Origin: Enterovibrio norvegicus FF-33
GTDB taxonomy: Bacteria > Pseudomonadota > Gammaproteobacteria > Enterobacterales > Vibrionaceae
Length of the DNA stretch: 64,000 nucleotides
Assembly: GCF_000286835.2 (NCBI RefSeq)
Contig: NZ_AJYD02000011.1
Location: 12,784-76,783 of the forward strand
Direction of reading: 5' to 3'
The first letter of the stretch is position 1. Each line of letters opens with the position of its first letter. The notes below the pieces were generated by a model. It had not been told where the DNA came from. It saw only the letters and a program-made list of their open reading frames with translations, and did not search any database. The translations under genes and the position numbers were made by a program. Positions 1 to 10,309 of this stretch are shown in pieces.

Positions 1-72
1 CTTTTAGTAATCGCTACTAGCGGTTACGAGGAAATGGTCTTCACGAAGAAGCAACGTTTCCAAAGTTTGTGT

Positions 73-148
<76 letters not shown>

Positions 149-157
149 TCTTTACGA

Positions 158-183
158 AAGCCTCGTCATTGACGAGGCTTTTT
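158..183 (+). terminator. Intrinsic terminator of tRNA-Thr
   Basis: A perfect 10-bp stem, AAGCCTCGTC / GACGAGGCTT, with an ATT loop is followed by a run of T. It lies 10 nt after the tRNA. Confidence 0.9.
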
Positions 184-216
184 CGTATCTGGATTTTGAA
201 TATCTTCGCTTACCAA

Positions 217-242
217 ACCCTAGGACTTTCCTTTCCTAGGGT
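217..242. repeat. CCTAGG inverted repeat, possible mrcB terminator
   Basis: Arms ACCCTAGG (217-224) and CCTAGGGT (235-242) form an 8-bp stem with a 10-nt loop just downstream of the mrcB stop on the minus strand. There is no good T run, so it is more a stem-loop than a classical terminator. The same rare CCTAGG word builds a second hairpin at 27041-27095. Confidence 0.5.
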
Positions 243-264
243 CTGTTATTCGTAGTTTAAAGCC

Positions 265-2607
265 TCAATCAAACAAACTATTAAACCAACCCACCGGGTC
301 CGGTTTATCACAACGCTTGCGCCAGTATCCTTTCGGATCCCACATTGGTAATTTCTGTTTGCTAAAGCAATTCGTCACGTATTGTCCCTCCTGTACTTGA
401 TACGGCACGCTAGTGACTTCTGAAGGCCAATTCAAAATGAGCTTTTTTGGCTGTCTCGCCGTGATGTAATCGGTGTAAACACGCAATGCACCCGAAGAGC
501 CGGTGAGTTTCGTCGGCTTATTGTCATCTCTCCCCAACCATACCGTCACCACTTCGCGCCCATCAATACCGACGTACCAGCTGTCTCGGTTTTTATCTGT
601 GGTCCCCGTTTTCCCTGCCAATGACGCCCAAGCAAGAGACGTATTGAGATATCGTGCCGTACCTTCTTTGACAACATGCTTCATGGCGTACATGGTCAGC
701 CAACTGGCTTGCTCAGGTAGCGTTTGGCTTGATTTAGGCCAATTGCGATAAAGCACTTGGCCTTCTAGGGTCACGACAGCTCTTAGTGCCGTCAGTTCTG
801 CCTTGCGTCCACCACTGCCTAGCGTTTGGAACATTTGCGTGACTTCCATCGGCGTTAAGGTAAATGCACCTAGCAGTAATGAAGGTACGCGGGTTATCTG
901 ATCTGGGTTCACGCCCAAATCATCAAAGGTGGACACGACCTTATCTAGCCCTAACGCCAAGCCAAGATTAACGGTAGGTATGTTATAAGAGTGCGCTAAT
1001 GCTTGAAGTAAAGGCACTTGACCACGGTATTTTCTGTCGTAATTACGCGGACGCCATTCGCTGCCTTGATCGCCTTTGAGCACCAAAGGCTTGTCATCAA
1101 GTGGTGTCGCAAGGTTATATTTATCAGGCTGGGACAATGCGGCTAAGTAAACCGCTGGTTTGGACAACGAACCAATCTGGCGACTGCCATTCAGTGCACG
1201 GTTGAAACCCGCATAGCCGGGACGACTGCCGCCCACCATGGCGCGGATTTCACCGCTCTGGCGATCAGCAATGACAACGGCGGCTTCCAATTCCTCTCCA
1301 GCCACCTTCTTCAGCGCCTTAACCTTGTTAACCACGGTCTTTTCAATCAATGACTGTGACAGTGGATCTAAGGTACTGAATACACGGAGGCCACTTTCAG
1401 GGTTGAAGTCACTCCCGACTCGCTCACGAATTTCGCGCGTCAGCTGCTCAAAGTAAGCGGGCTGCCTGCTATTAAGGCTTGGCGATTTCTGCACATCGAG
1501 TTTACGCGCAGCGGCTTGCGCATACTGGTTGGCAGTCAGCACACCATTTTCCATCATCATTCGTAAGATGAGATCTCGACGCTCTTGCGCACGTTCAGGG
1601 TGGCGCCAAGGGTTATAGTAAGACGGTCCTTTTACCGTGCCCACCAGCATCGCCAATTGATCAATACGTAGCTCTTCGATCGGACGACCGAAATAGAGCC
1701 TTGCCCCTAACGGGAAACCATGTACCGACTGCCCACGCGCTTGACCTAAATAGACTTCATTGAGATAGGCTTCCAGAATACGGTCTTTGCTATATCGATA
1801 ATCGAGAATAATCGCAATGTACGCTTCCTGCACTTTGCGCCACAGGGTGCGGTCACGGGTGAGAAACAGGTTTTTAGCCAACTGCTGCGTCAAGGTTGAA
1901 CCACCTTGCACGGTACGTCCTGCTTTCAAGTTTACGACCATGGCGCGAGCGATGGCTAATGGCGACACGCCGTCATGGTGGTAGAAATCACGGTCTTCGG
2001 TTGTGAGCAAAGCATCAACCAAAAATTCAGGGAAACGCTCACGAGGCATGAAGATACGTTGCTCGTCAGTGTTGGACTCCATCATGCCGAGCAGTTTAGG
2101 CTCAATGCGCAAATAGCCGCGTTGTTTGCCGCTATCGAGTTGCTTAATAGAGGTAACACCTTGCGCGTCAAACGTTAGCATCACATGCTGTGCACTCTCA
2201 GGCCCATCTTCAAACTCGAAAGGACGACGAATAATTTCGACGCGGTTTTTAGATGCGGAGTATTCCCCCGCGCGAGTCGGTGAACGCACTTTATTGTAAT
2301 TGAGCAGGTCTAATTCACGCTTTAAGGTGGTGATATCCACCGAATCGCCAGGCGCTAGATGTAATATTCGTCCATAAACCACCGCAGGCAGTTGCCAGAT
2401 CTGTCCGTCAAAGCGGTCGCGAATTTTCCCATCAAGGTAAATACCCAGAATGGCGAGGGCTGCGATACCCACCAGCCCTAACTTAAAGCCCAGAGACAGC
2501 AGTTTCTTGCCCCAGCCTTTTGACGGTGGCGTTTTTTTCTTCTTGGCCGCGGGCGTAGAAGATTTACGCGTGCGGCTCGTGGTTTTCTTGGGAGTCTGTT
2601 TAGTCAT
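265..2607 (-). CDS. mrcB: Penicillin-binding protein 1B (bifunctional transglycosylase/transpeptidase)
   Basis: This class A PBP polymerises and cross-links peptidoglycan at the inner membrane. The 780 residues show a Lys/Arg-rich cytoplasmic tail (1-36) and one membrane segment (about 38-58). A UB2H-like region (about 70-160), where the activator LpoB binds in E. coli, follows. The GT51 domain has the catalytic Glu at 204 (TTEDRDFYHHDG) and QGGSTLTQQLAKNL at about 235-247. The transpeptidase domain has the nucleophile motif SLSK at 480-483, an SYN motif and KTGT near the C-terminus. Length and order match PBP1B, not PBP1A. It begins 11 bp after hrpB on the same strand, so the two are probably co-transcribed, as often in Vibrio and enterics. 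Confidence 0.96.
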   Translation of the reverse strand: MTKQTPKKTTSRTRKSSTPAAKKKKTPPSKGWGKKLLSLGFKLGLVGIAALAILGIYLDGKIRDRFDGQIWQLPAVVYGRILHLAPGDSVDITTLKRELDLLNYNKVRSPTRAGEYSASKNRVEIIRRPFEFEDGPESAQHVMLTFDAQGVTSIKQLDSGKQRGYLRIEPKLLGMMESNTDEQRIFMPRERFPEFLVDALLTTEDRDFYHHDGVSPLAIARAMVVNLKAGRTVQGGSTLTQQLAKNLFLTRDRTLWRKVQEAYIAIILDYRYSKDRILEAYLNEVYLGQARGQSVHGFPLGARLYFGRPIEELRIDQLAMLVGTVKGPSYYNPWRHPERAQERRDLILRMMMENGVLTANQYAQAAARKLDVQKSPSLNSRQPAYFEQLTREIRERVGSDFNPESGLRVFSTLDPLSQSLIEKTVVNKVKALKKVAGEELEAAVVIADRQSGEIRAMVGGSRPGYAGFNRALNGSRQIGSLSKPAVYLAALSQPDKYNLATPLDDKPLVLKGDQGSEWRPRNYDRKYRGQVPLLQALAHSYNIPTVNLGLALGLDKVVSTFDDLGVNPDQITRVPSLLLGAFTLTPMEVTQMFQTLGSGGRKAELTALRAVVTLEGQVLYRNWPKSSQTLPEQASWLTMYAMKHVVKEGTARYLNTSLAWASLAGKTGTTDKNRDSWYVGIDGREVVTVWLGRDDNKPTKLTGSSGALRVYTDYITARQPKKLILNWPSEVTSVPYQVQEGQYVTNCFSKQKLPMWDPKGYWRKRCDKPDPVGWFNSLFD

Positions 2608-2618
2608 GAATGTGGGGT

Positions 2619-5078
2619 TCAGGCGTCCGGTTTAAAATGGCGTTTGGTTAATGTCGTCGGCTGATGATTCGCAGGATCGTCCGGCCACACATGTTTCGGG
2701 TATCTACCCTTCATTTCTTTTTGCACGTCACGGTATGTGCCTTGCCAAAAGCCCGCGAGATCTTGCGTGATCTGCAAAGGGCGTTGCGCGGGACTCAGTA
2801 ATTCCACCAGCAAAGTCACCTTGCCATCAGCAATCGCTGGAGACTGCGCCTGCCCATACATTTCCTGCATACGTACCGCGAGCGTTGGTTTTTGATCGAG
2901 TTGATAACGAATAGCGTGTCGAAACCCCGTTGGCACTTGATACGTTTCTGGCAACAATCGGTTCAGCTCTTTGGTCGTCGCCCAACCAAACCACGCTTCC
3001 AGCGCACTAAAGATATCGACTTTTTTCAGATCCTTCATTGAGCGCACGCCCGTCATAAAAGGCGCTAGCCACTCATCCAACGAAGAAAGCATACTTTCCT
3101 CATCGAGTGAAGGCAGTGTGATCGGCAGTTGCCATGCCTGCGCACAACGTGCACGTACCAACAGGCTTTCAGTTTTCTTCGGCAAATCCAAACACGCTAA
3201 GCCTTTTCGTTTGATGGCATGCAGTAATGCTTGCGTCATCATCTCATCGTTTCGCTGAGTGATGGGTTTGCGTGACAGGATAATCTCGCCACAGCACATT
3301 TGCATTTCCGCGACCAATGCGCCTTTTTTATCATCCCAGTCTACCCACTCTCGCTGAGAAAACAGTGAAGGCTGCAGGGTTTGTAGCGTTGAAAAGTCAG
3401 CTCTGCATGCAGTGAAAATACGGCTATCGCCTTGCGACACACTCATAAGATCAACGGCGATCAAAGCTTCTTCGCCTGAGAGCGGATGATCGGCATCGAT
3501 CTGCGCACCATGGCCGTTACTTAATAAGAAGCGACCATTGTTGCCTCGAGATTTAGCGATACGGTCAGGCCACGCCGACGCTGCCAGCACAGGCAAGATA
3601 TGTGGGTTAATGTCTGAAGACAATATTGCCCCCAAACGGCCCGCAAGCTGAGAAGCCCGTTGTCGATGCGGTCCTTTCTGCGCAGCAATCATGGAAAGTT
3701 GCAGTCTTAAATCAGGTTCTGTCTTTCCACGAAGTGGCTCTTCTGCCCAAGCAGCTAGCCAACATGCCGTTGAGATAGCGTCATCCCCCAACATGTTGGC
3801 GGTATAGAGCATGGCCCCGAGTCGTGCGTCCGTGCCAAACGCCACCACCTTCTTGCCTTTGGCGGTCAATGCACTATTTGTATCAAGTACGCCCAATTGC
3901 TGAAGTAGCTTAACGGCTTGCTGCCAATGTGCCGTGGGCGGAAGGTCAAGCCATTGCAAATCTTGCGCACCACAGCCCCACAGCACAACCTCCAACACCA
4001 GTTGCATCAGATCGCTGGTGACAATTTCAGGATCAGGCACGGCTCGCATACGCTGGAAAGTATCTTCACTATATAGACGAAGGCAAATCCCCTCGGATAA
4101 TCGCCCTGCTCGCCCCATTCGCTGAATGGCGGATGAGCGAGAAATCTGAACCGTTTCCAGCTTGGTGATCCCAGATTTACGATTAAACCGCGCAACGCGC
4201 TCTAGGCCTGAATCCACCACTAGGCGAATACCTTCAATGGTCAAACTGGTTTCGGCAATATTGGTCGCCAGTACCACTTTACGTTTGCCATTGGGCGCTG
4301 GCGCAATCGCGTCTTGCTGTTCGTTGGCGGAAAGCTGCCCATATAAAGGACAAATCATCACATGACTTGGGACGATTTCAGCCAGCGCACTGGCAGTACG
4401 TTTGATTTCTGCCACACCCGGCAAGAAGACCAGTGCCGAACCTTCCTCTTTATTAATGAGTTTGGCTATTGCACTGGCAACGGCACTTTCATAACCATAC
4501 TGCCGAGCAATTGTGAAATAGCGGGCCTCGACAGGAAAACTTCGACCTTCAGAAGACACAACGGCAGCATCAGGTAACAACCCACTTAACGCGTCGCTAT
4601 CGAGCGTGGCAGACATCACCAGTAAGGTCAGGTCATCGCGCAGCCCCGCTTGAACATCCAGTGAGAGTGCTAGCGCCAAATCAGCGTGTAAGCTTCGCTC
4701 ATGGAATTCATCAAAAATCACCAAGCTGACACCCTCAAGCTCAGGGTCAGATTGGATCATTTTTGTCAGCACCCCTTCGGTGACAATTTCAATGCGAGTT
4801 TTGTCACTTACACGGGTTTCACCGCGAACGCGCAAGCCAACGGTTTCGCCGACTCGCTCTCCGCGTTGCGATGCGAGAAAGCGAGCAATATTACGCGCGG
4901 CAAGACGACGGGGTTCAAGCAGGATAATTTTTCCGTCGAAAACCTCTCGCTCTAGCAGTACCAGCGGCAAGCGTGTTGACTTACCCGCACCTGGTGGTGC
5001 TTGTAAAATCACATGTGAACAAGTGTGCAATGCAGATATCACGTCATCAAGGACGCTATCGATGGGGAGCTGTGACAA
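2619..5078 (-). CDS. hrpB: ATP-dependent RNA helicase HrpB
   Basis: A DEAH-type superfamily 2 helicase of 819 residues with an unknown physiological RNA target in most species. Walker A is APPGAGKST, the motif II variant is DEFHERS, motif III is MSATLD and motif VI is QRMGRAGR. The HrpB-specific C-terminal region follows. The frame opens upstream to a GTG at 5126, but I place the start at TTG 5078. The peptide then begins MSQLPIDSV, which fits the usual HrpB N-terminus (M-S-x-L-P), and an AAAGG element lies 8 nt upstream, whereas the GTG has no Shine-Dalgarno. It is divergent from sfsA and leads into mrcB. Confidence 0.93.
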   Translation of the reverse strand: MSQLPIDSVLDDVISALHTCSHVILQAPPGAGKSTRLPLVLLEREVFDGKIILLEPRRLAARNIARFLASQRGERVGETVGLRVRGETRVSDKTRIEIVTEGVLTKMIQSDPELEGVSLVIFDEFHERSLHADLALALSLDVQAGLRDDLTLLVMSATLDSDALSGLLPDAAVVSSEGRSFPVEARYFTIARQYGYESAVASAIAKLINKEEGSALVFLPGVAEIKRTASALAEIVPSHVMICPLYGQLSANEQQDAIAPAPNGKRKVVLATNIAETSLTIEGIRLVVDSGLERVARFNRKSGITKLETVQISRSSAIQRMGRAGRLSEGICLRLYSEDTFQRMRAVPDPEIVTSDLMQLVLEVVLWGCGAQDLQWLDLPPTAHWQQAVKLLQQLGVLDTNSALTAKGKKVVAFGTDARLGAMLYTANMLGDDAISTACWLAAWAEEPLRGKTEPDLRLQLSMIAAQKGPHRQRASQLAGRLGAILSSDINPHILPVLAASAWPDRIAKSRGNNGRFLLSNGHGAQIDADHPLSGEEALIAVDLMSVSQGDSRIFTACRADFSTLQTLQPSLFSQREWVDWDDKKGALVAEMQMCCGEIILSRKPITQRNDEMMTQALLHAIKRKGLACLDLPKKTESLLVRARCAQAWQLPITLPSLDEESMLSSLDEWLAPFMTGVRSMKDLKKVDIFSALEAWFGWATTKELNRLLPETYQVPTGFRHAIRYQLDQKPTLAVRMQEMYGQAQSPAIADGKVTLLVELLSPAQRPLQITQDLAGFWQGTYRDVQKEMKGRYPKHVWPDDPANHQPTTLTKRHFKPDA

Positions 5079-5239
5079 ATCAAAAGCCTTTGTGTCAGAA
5101 TTACCTGCAGAGTATACCCGAGTCACTTCAAGATGCAGGGTTCCGATACCACCAAAACGAAGACACTGTATTCACTGCCCCAATCGCAGGGCACTGTCAG
5201 GATTACAATGCGTATTTCATTCGCACAGCAAGGACGTCC

Positions 5240-5962
5240 ATGAAATTTGAACCCGCTTTAAAATCAGCAACCCTACTTCGCCGCTACAAACGCTTTCTGG
5301 CTGACGTGCAATTGCCCGATGGCAGTGAACGTACTATTCATTGTGCTAATACTGGGGCAATGACAGGCTGTGCGACTCCGGGCGACAAAGTGTGGTATTC
5401 CACATCAGATAACGTGAAGCGCAAATACCCAAACAGTTGGGAGCTGACTGAAACAAAAGCGGGCCATATGATTTGCGTCAACACTGCGCAGGCAAACCGT
5501 TTGGTTGTTGAGGCAATAAAAGAAGGGGCAATAAAAGAACTTGAAGGTTACCCCACCCTTCGAACTGAAGTGGCTTACGGAGAAGAAAAAAGCCGAATCG
5601 ATGTCTTGTTGCAATCCCCGACGCGAGAAGACTGCTTTATAGAAGTGAAAAGTGTCACATTACTCGAAGACAATGATCAGGGCTATTTTCCCGATACAGT
5701 CACAACGCGAGGCCAAAAACACCTCAGAGAATTAGCAACCTTGGCGCAACAAGGAAAACGTGCCGTTCTCCTCTTCGCAGTGCTTCACTCTGGCATTGAC
5801 AAGGTTTCACCAGCAAAACATATAGATGCGGTCTATAATCAGTTACTTATAGAAGCTGAGTCGCTTGGTGTGGAAATTCTGTGTTATCAAGCCTCACTCT
5901 CATCAGAGATGATGAGCATAAATAATAGGGTCCTGTTTTCCCAGTTTCGAGAAAAAATGTAG
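5240..5962 (+). CDS. sfsA: SfsA family protein (sugar fermentation stimulation protein)
   Basis: A 240-residue protein of the SfsA/PD-(D/E)XK-like fold. It has an N-terminal OB-like part (residues 1-80) and a nuclease-like core with RIDVLL and FIEVKSVTL at about 125-145. E. coli SfsA binds DNA and stimulates maltose genes in an indirect way, so its real role is unclear. The frame is open upstream for 89 more codons, but those overlap hrpB on the other strand. ATG 5240 has AAGGA six nt upstream and gives the family length of about 235 aa. It lies directly before dksA, as in E. coli. Confidence 0.93.
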   Translation: MKFEPALKSATLLRRYKRFLADVQLPDGSERTIHCANTGAMTGCATPGDKVWYSTSDNVKRKYPNSWELTETKAGHMICVNTAQANRLVVEAIKEGAIKELEGYPTLRTEVAYGEEKSRIDVLLQSPTREDCFIEVKSVTLLEDNDQGYFPDTVTTRGQKHLRELATLAQQGKRAVLLFAVLHSGIDKVSPAKHIDAVYNQLLIEAESLGVEILCYQASLSSEMMSINNRVLFSQFREKM

Positions 5963-6001
5963 ACATCTTCACACTGGGATTACATGAGGCGAAAACAAAG
6001 A

Positions 6002-6030
6002 TTGCCTCACTATAGGGTTTCTGATATAGA
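6002..6030 (+). promoter_or_regulatory. Candidate sigma-70 promoter of dksA
   Basis: TTGCCT (6002-6007) and TATAGA (6025-6030) are 17 bp apart and 53 bp before the dksA start. The bases after the -10 box (TACCGCCCTC) are GC-rich, like the discriminators of ppGpp/DksA-inhibited promoters. Autoregulation by DksA is therefore possible, as an inference only. Confidence 0.55.
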
Positions 6031-6082
6031 TACCGCCCTCTTTTGACCAAGCAGGTCAGGGTGTATTTAGGAGAACGCTTAC

Positions 6083-6532
6083 ATGCCAGAAAGCAAAGTT
6101 AAAAGATCGCTAGGCATCCTGGCTACGGCTGGGTTAGAACCTTACCAAGAGAAGGCTGGCGAGGAATACATGAATGATCTACAAGTAGATCATTTCCGTA
6201 AAATCCTCCAAGCGTGGCGCAACCAGCTCAGAGAAGAAGTTGACCGTACTGTGCACCATATGCAAGACGAAGCAGCAAACTTCCCTGATCCAGTAGACCG
6301 TGCTGCACAAGAAGAAGAATTCAGCCTTGAACTACGCAACCGTGACCGTGAGCGTAAGCTGATCAAGAAAATTGACAAAACATTGCAACGTCTGGAAGAC
6401 GACGATTTCGGCTTCTGCGATTCATGTGGTGTAGAGATTGGCGTTCGCCGCCTTGAAGCTCGCCCGACCGCAGATATGTGCATCGATTGCAAAACTTTGG
6501 CAGAGATCAAAGAGAAGCAAATGGCAGGCTAA
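6083..6532 (+). CDS. dksA: RNA polymerase-binding transcription factor DksA
   Basis: DksA enters the RNA polymerase secondary channel and, with ppGpp, reprograms rRNA and amino-acid promoters. The 149 residues are nearly collinear with E. coli DksA. They show a long coiled coil with the tip sequence DPVDRA carrying both functional aspartates, and a C4 zinc finger CDSCG...CIDC near the C-terminus. The ATG is preceded by TTAGGAG. It has its own promoter and terminator and sits between sfsA and gluQ, the conserved order. Confidence 0.97.
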   Translation: MPESKVKRSLGILATAGLEPYQEKAGEEYMNDLQVDHFRKILQAWRNQLREEVDRTVHHMQDEAANFPDPVDRAAQEEEFSLELRNRDRERKLIKKIDKTLQRLEDDDFGFCDSCGVEIGVRRLEARPTADMCIDCKTLAEIKEKQMAG

Positions 6533-6559
6533 GCCTACCGCTTCATCGAGATTAATGGC

Positions 6560-6585
6560 AAAAAGGGAGCGGATGCTCCCTTTTT
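6560..6585 (+). terminator. Intrinsic terminator after dksA
   Basis: The stem AAAAAGGGAGC / GCTCCCTTTTT has a GGAT loop and a further T tract. It lies 27 bp after dksA and 25 bp before gluQ, so gluQ expression needs readthrough or a start inside this gap. Confidence 0.88.
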
Positions 6586-6610
6586 CCTTTTTACGGTAGG
6601 GTAAATCACC

Positions 6611-7483
6611 ATGCAGTACGTCGGGCGCTTTGCCCCTTCTCCTTCAGGTCCTCTCCATTTTGGATCACTGGTCGCTGCTCTCGGCAGTTACTTGCAAGCA
6701 CGTGCCAATCAAGGGCATTGGCTAGTACGTATAGAAGACATTGATCCACCTCGTGAAGTAAAAGGCTCCGCCGACGCGATTTTACACACGCTAGATGCCT
6801 ACGGTTTGCATTGGGACGACACCGTGTTGTATCAACACACACGCTATGACGCCTATCAATCTCAAATCGAGACGTGGCTGAATGATGAAAACGCCTATTT
6901 CTGCCAATGTACACGTAGACAAATCAAGGATTCAGGTGGAATTTACCTCGGTACGTGTCGCCATAGAACCTTAAATAGCGAACATTCCGCCGTACGTATT
7001 TGTATCGATAATCCCGTTGCTGAATTCATCGACATCAAACATGGCACCATACAAATGGATAGCACCATGGCGACAGAAGATTTTATAATCAAACGTCGTG
7101 ATGGTTTATTCGCTTATAATCTTGCTGTTGTCTTGGACGATATTTATCAAGGTGTGACCGAAGTTGTCAGAGGCGCCGATCTGATCGAGCCGACTGGCAG
7201 ACAAGTTTCTCTTTATCAGAAACTCGACGCATCCCCTGTCAGTTATTTGCATTTGCCACTTGCACTCAACGCTGACGGGAATAAGCTTTCTAAACAAAAC
7301 CACGCACCCGCAATCGACAATGCAAATCCAGGCCCAGCCTTGGAAGCGGCAATGGCCTTTTTAGGTCATCACGTTCCCGTCGACTTACACGGTGCGAATA
7401 GGGAAGAATTGTTACTTTGGGGCATCGAAAATTGGCAGATCCGTAAATTGCCAATTGCCACGGAAGTGATTACAGCTTTCTAA
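6611..7483 (+). CDS. gluQ: Glutamyl-Q tRNA(Asp) synthetase
   Basis: A 290-residue paralogue of the catalytic half of glutamyl-tRNA synthetase. It activates glutamate and attaches it to queuosine at position 34 of tRNA-Asp. Visible are the HIGH-like motif (GPLHFGSL, residues about 13-20), a zinc site CQC...Y...C at about 100-120, and a KLSKQN motif at about 229 replacing KMSKS. There is no anticodon-binding domain, as expected. Its place between dksA and pcnB is conserved. Confidence 0.95.
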   Translation: MQYVGRFAPSPSGPLHFGSLVAALGSYLQARANQGHWLVRIEDIDPPREVKGSADAILHTLDAYGLHWDDTVLYQHTRYDAYQSQIETWLNDENAYFCQCTRRQIKDSGGIYLGTCRHRTLNSEHSAVRICIDNPVAEFIDIKHGTIQMDSTMATEDFIIKRRDGLFAYNLAVVLDDIYQGVTEVVRGADLIEPTGRQVSLYQKLDASPVSYLHLPLALNADGNKLSKQNHAPAIDNANPGPALEAAMAFLGHHVPVDLHGANREELLLWGIENWQIRKLPIATEVITAF

Positions 7484-7541
7484 AATGCGAGGGCGTGATA
7501 TATGATATGCCGTCGTTTTTATAGACCGACCTGTCAAATAC

Positions 7542-7554
7542 GAGGTGAGTTATC
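7542..7554 (+). promoter_or_regulatory. Ribosome-binding site and AUC start of pcnB
   Basis: GAGGTGA (7542-7548) is a long match to the anti-Shine-Dalgarno. GAGG ends 6 nt before ATC at 7552-7554. An in-frame TGA at 7546 blocks any start further upstream, so apart from GTT 7549, ATC is the only codon at this position in frame. Confidence 0.75.
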
Positions 7555-8970
7555 TTTAATCGAGTTACCAGCTTTTGCCGTAAGGTATTGAATCGCGATA
7601 ACAAAACACGCGAGGTTACTGACCTAAAGCTTGAAGTTATTCCTCGCCAAGAGCACGGTATATCAAGAAAAGGTATCAGCGAAAATGCGCTGAAAGTGCT
7701 TTACCGCCTGAATAAAGCGGGTTTTGAGGCATATCTTGTTGGCGGCGGCGTGCGTGATTTAATGCTAAATACGCAACCAAAAGACTTCGATATCGCAACC
7801 AATGCGACCCCGGAAGAGGTACGTAAGCTTTTCCGTAACTGCCGTTTAGTCGGCCGTCGCTTCCGCCTTGCTCATATCCTTTTTGGACGAGATGTCATTG
7901 AAGTGGCAACGTTCCGTGGACACCACGGCAGCGAAAAGGGCGAGAAAGGTGAAAAAAGTGAAAAGGGCGAGAAGAATGCCAGTCAATCAAATGATGGCAT
8001 GCTACTTCGTGACAACGTCTATGGCTCTATTGATGAAGATGCCGAACGCCGCGACTTCACCGTTAATGCCCTGTATTACAACATCGACGATTTCTCGATA
8101 CGCGATTATGCTGGCGGTGTTGAAGACCTTAACAACCGCGTGATACGCCTTATTGGCGATCCAGAAACACGCTATCGTGAAGATCCGGTTCGCATGCTTC
8201 GCGCCGTGCGCTTTGCTGCCAAGCTAGACATGACCGTGAATGAAGCCACTGCTGCTCCAATTCCAGCGCTGGCTCATTTGTTGCGGGATATTCCCGCTGC
8301 GCGTCTGTTTGAAGAAAGCTTGAAACTGCTTCAGTCTGGTTACGGTTCACAGACCTACAAACTGTTGCGTGATTTCAATCTATTTACGCCGCTGTTTCCT
8401 ATCTTGAGTGAACACTTCACCGAAGATCGCAACAGCAAGTGCGAGCAAATGATAGAGCTTGTGCTGAAATCAACAGATGAACGTGTTGCTAGCGAACAAC
8501 GTATCAATCCGGCCTTTATGTTTGCCGCGATGCTATGGTACCCGCTAGAAACTCGCGCGGAAGAAATTGCCTTCGAAAGCGGTCTAAGTTACTACGATGC
8601 CTTTATGGTCGCGGCAAACGACATACTGGACGAGCAAGTTAAAAGCATTGCTATTCCACGTCGATTTACCGCCATGATCCGAGACATCTGGCAACTTCAG
8701 CTTCGCCTGAGCCGTCGTTCTGGCACTCGCGCATACAAGCTACTGGAACAAAACAAGTTCCGCGCTGCGTTTGATTTCCTTGAGATGCGTGGTGAAATCG
8801 AAGGCGGTCAGTTGCAAGAACTGGCGCAGTGGTGGGATGACTTCCAAAAAGCTGACCGTGATGGACGTAACGACATGGTGCAAGTGCTGAACAAAGCCAG
8901 CTCGGCCAAGAAAGTACGCCGTCGTCGTAAAGCTAAGCCGCGTCGCCGGAAGCCGACCCAAGAATCATGA
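7552..8970 (+). CDS. pcnB: Poly(A) polymerase I, probable AUC start
   Basis: PcnB adds 3' poly(A) tails that mark RNAs for decay and, in many plasmids, controls copy number. The class II nucleotidyltransferase signature is clear ([11 protein letters not shown], then DFDIATNA). An RNA-binding head and a basic tail rich in Arg/Lys ([12 protein letters not shown]) follow. The first conventional codon is TTG 7588, but the sense codons before it read [16 protein letters not shown], which parallels the E. coli N-terminus. E. coli pcnB starts at AUU, and here the equivalent codon is ATC with a strong Shine-Dalgarno. This gives 472 aa, close to the family length. An unusual (G/S)EK repeat lies at 7930-7974. 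The 3' end overlaps folK by 4 nt. Confidence 0.93.
   Translation: MFNRVTSFCRKVLNRDNKTREVTDLKLEVIPRQEHGISRKGISENALKVLYRLNKAGFEAYLVGGGVRDLMLNTQPKDFDIATNATPEEVRKLFRNCRLVGRRFRLAHILFGRDVIEVATFRGHHGSEKGEKGEKSEKGEKNASQSNDGMLLRDNVYGSIDEDAERRDFTVNALYYNIDDFSIRDYAGGVEDLNNRVIRLIGDPETRYREDPVRMLRAVRFAAKLDMTVNEATAAPIPALAHLLRDIPAARLFEESLKLLQSGYGSQTYKLLRDFNLFTPLFPILSEHFTEDRNSKCEQMIELVLKSTDERVASEQRINPAFMFAAMLWYPLETRAEEIAFESGLSYYDAFMVAANDILDEQVKSIAIPRRFTAMIRDIWQLQLRLSRRSGTRAYKLLEQNKFRAAFDFLEMRGEIEGGQLQELAQWWDDFQKADRDGRNDMVQVLNKASSAKKVRRRRKAKPRRRKPTQES
7930..7974 (+). repeat. Five tandem 9-bp units encoding (S/G)EK in pcnB
   Basis: The codons read [15 protein letters not shown] with small differences between units. 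They fall in the loop after the conserved GHH, which is variable in length in this family. Slippage here would stay in frame. Confidence 0.85.
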
Positions 8971-9449
8971 TCCGAGCTTACATAGCGATAGGCAGCAATC
9001 TGGGTAATCCGGTAGAAAAAGCGCAGTGTGCTATTGAAGCACTGTCGCAGCTACCGGACAGCCAACTGACTGCTTGTTCATCGCTCTATAGTAGTAAGCC
9101 GATGGGTCCCTCAGACCAACCTGACTACGTGAATGCAGTGGTTTCTATTGACACCAAACTGCTTCCGTTGGATCTTCTTGATCACACACAACGTATTGAG
9201 TTGGCGTTTGGTCGAGAGCGCAAAGATGAGCGCTGGGGACCACGAACACTAGATTTGGATATTCTCCTTTATGGTGATGTCCAACTAGAGAGTGAACGGT
9301 TAACCGTTCCACACTACGGGATGAAAGTACGGGAATTCGTGCTTTTCCCTCTCGCCGAAATAGCCCCTGACTTGCACCTGCCCGATGGCAGTGCTGTCGC
9401 CGATTTAGTCGCCGTCACGGATAAGAACGGTCTGACTGCTATCGCGTAA
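8967..9449 (+). CDS. folK: 2-amino-4-hydroxy-6-hydroxymethyldihydropteridine pyrophosphokinase
   Basis: HPPK transfers pyrophosphate from ATP to the pterin precursor in folate synthesis. The 160 residues carry the family pattern: [10 protein letters not shown] at the N-terminus, then the signature [16 protein letters not shown], whose two Asp bind Mg. Length matches E. coli (159). The ATG overlaps the pcnB stop (ATGA), so translation is probably coupled. panB-panC follow 51 bp later, forming a vitamin operon. Confidence 0.96.
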   Translation: MIRAYIAIGSNLGNPVEKAQCAIEALSQLPDSQLTACSSLYSSKPMGPSDQPDYVNAVVSIDTKLLPLDLLDHTQRIELAFGRERKDERWGPRTLDLDILLYGDVQLESERLTVPHYGMKVREFVLFPLAEIAPDLHLPDGSAVADLVAVTDKNGLTAIA

Positions 9450-9500
9450 GCACAAAAGCCTCAGCATCAACACCATAGCAAGCAGGGTTTGGGAGACGAT

Positions 9501-10295
9501 ATGAAAAAAATTACGATAAATACCTTAATGGCATGGAAGCAAGAGGGACGTAAATTTGCCTCGGCAACGGCTTATGATGCTAGCTTTGCTCAACTTTTTG
9601 AAGCACAAGAAATGCCCGTCCTGCTTGTTGGCGATTCACTCGGTATGGTATTGCAGGGTAAAAGTGACACCCTGACCGTATCCGTTGATGAAATTGCCTA
9701 CCACACGCGCAGCGTTCGTGCAGGAAGCCCAAATTGCCTCCTAATGGCTGACATGCCTTTCATGTCTTTTGCCACGCCAGAGCAAGCCTGCGCTAATGCC
9801 GCCGAATTAATAAAGGCTGGCGCCAATATGGTGAAACTGGAAGGCGGTGCTTGGCTTGCCGAGACCGTAACCATGTTGACTCAGCGTGCCGTACCTGTGT
9901 GTGCTCACCTTGGTCTAACACCTCAATCTGTCAATGTTTTTGGTGGTTTCAGAGTGCAAGGTCGTGACGAAGTCAAAGCCGAGCAAATGGTACAAGATGC
10001 TTTGGCATTAGAAAAAGCAGGTGCACAAGTTATTTTGCTGGAATGCGTACCTAAAGCCTTAGCCGCACGTATCACTGACGCCGTGCGCGTCCCTGTGATT
10101 GGCATTGGTGCGGGCAACGCGACCGATGGTCAAATTCTGGTGATGCACGACATGTTTGGCATTTCAGCCAACTACATTCCGCGCTTTTCAAAAAACTACC
10201 TCGCGAGCACAGGCGACATGCGTCAAGCCGTTTCGCGATATATCGAAGAAGTTGCAACTGGCGAGTTTCCTGGCCCAGAGCAGACGTTTAATTAA
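9501..10295 (+). CDS. panB: 3-methyl-2-oxobutanoate hydroxymethyltransferase
   Basis: First committed step of pantothenate synthesis: alpha-ketoisovalerate plus methylene-THF gives ketopantoate. The start at ATG 9501 has GGGAGA four nt upstream and yields 264 aa, the E. coli length. A TTG at 9489 would add four residues without support. Motifs are [11 protein letters not shown] with the metal-binding Asp, [15 protein letters not shown], and GIGAG near residue 205. It is 14 bp from panC. Confidence 0.97.
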   Translation: MKKITINTLMAWKQEGRKFASATAYDASFAQLFEAQEMPVLLVGDSLGMVLQGKSDTLTVSVDEIAYHTRSVRAGSPNCLLMADMPFMSFATPEQACANAAELIKAGANMVKLEGGAWLAETVTMLTQRAVPVCAHLGLTPQSVNVFGGFRVQGRDEVKAEQMVQDALALEKAGAQVILLECVPKALAARITDAVRVPVIGIGAGNATDGQILVMHDMFGISANYIPRFSKNYLASTGDMRQAVSRYIEEVATGEFPGPEQTFN

Positions 10296-10309
10296 GGAAT
10301 GCTGAATTT

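Noticed and set aside
4973..5239. 89-codon N-terminal extension of sfsA
   Set aside because: The extension overlaps hrpB in antisense, and ATG 5240 has a proper Shine-Dalgarno and gives the family length.
4780..5250. 156-codon open frame across the hrpB 5' end
   Set aside because: A shadow of hrpB and of the sfsA upstream region. No recognisable domain.
7930..7974. CRISPR-like or satellite array
   Set aside because: The 9-bp units are contiguous and in frame within pcnB. There are no spacers.
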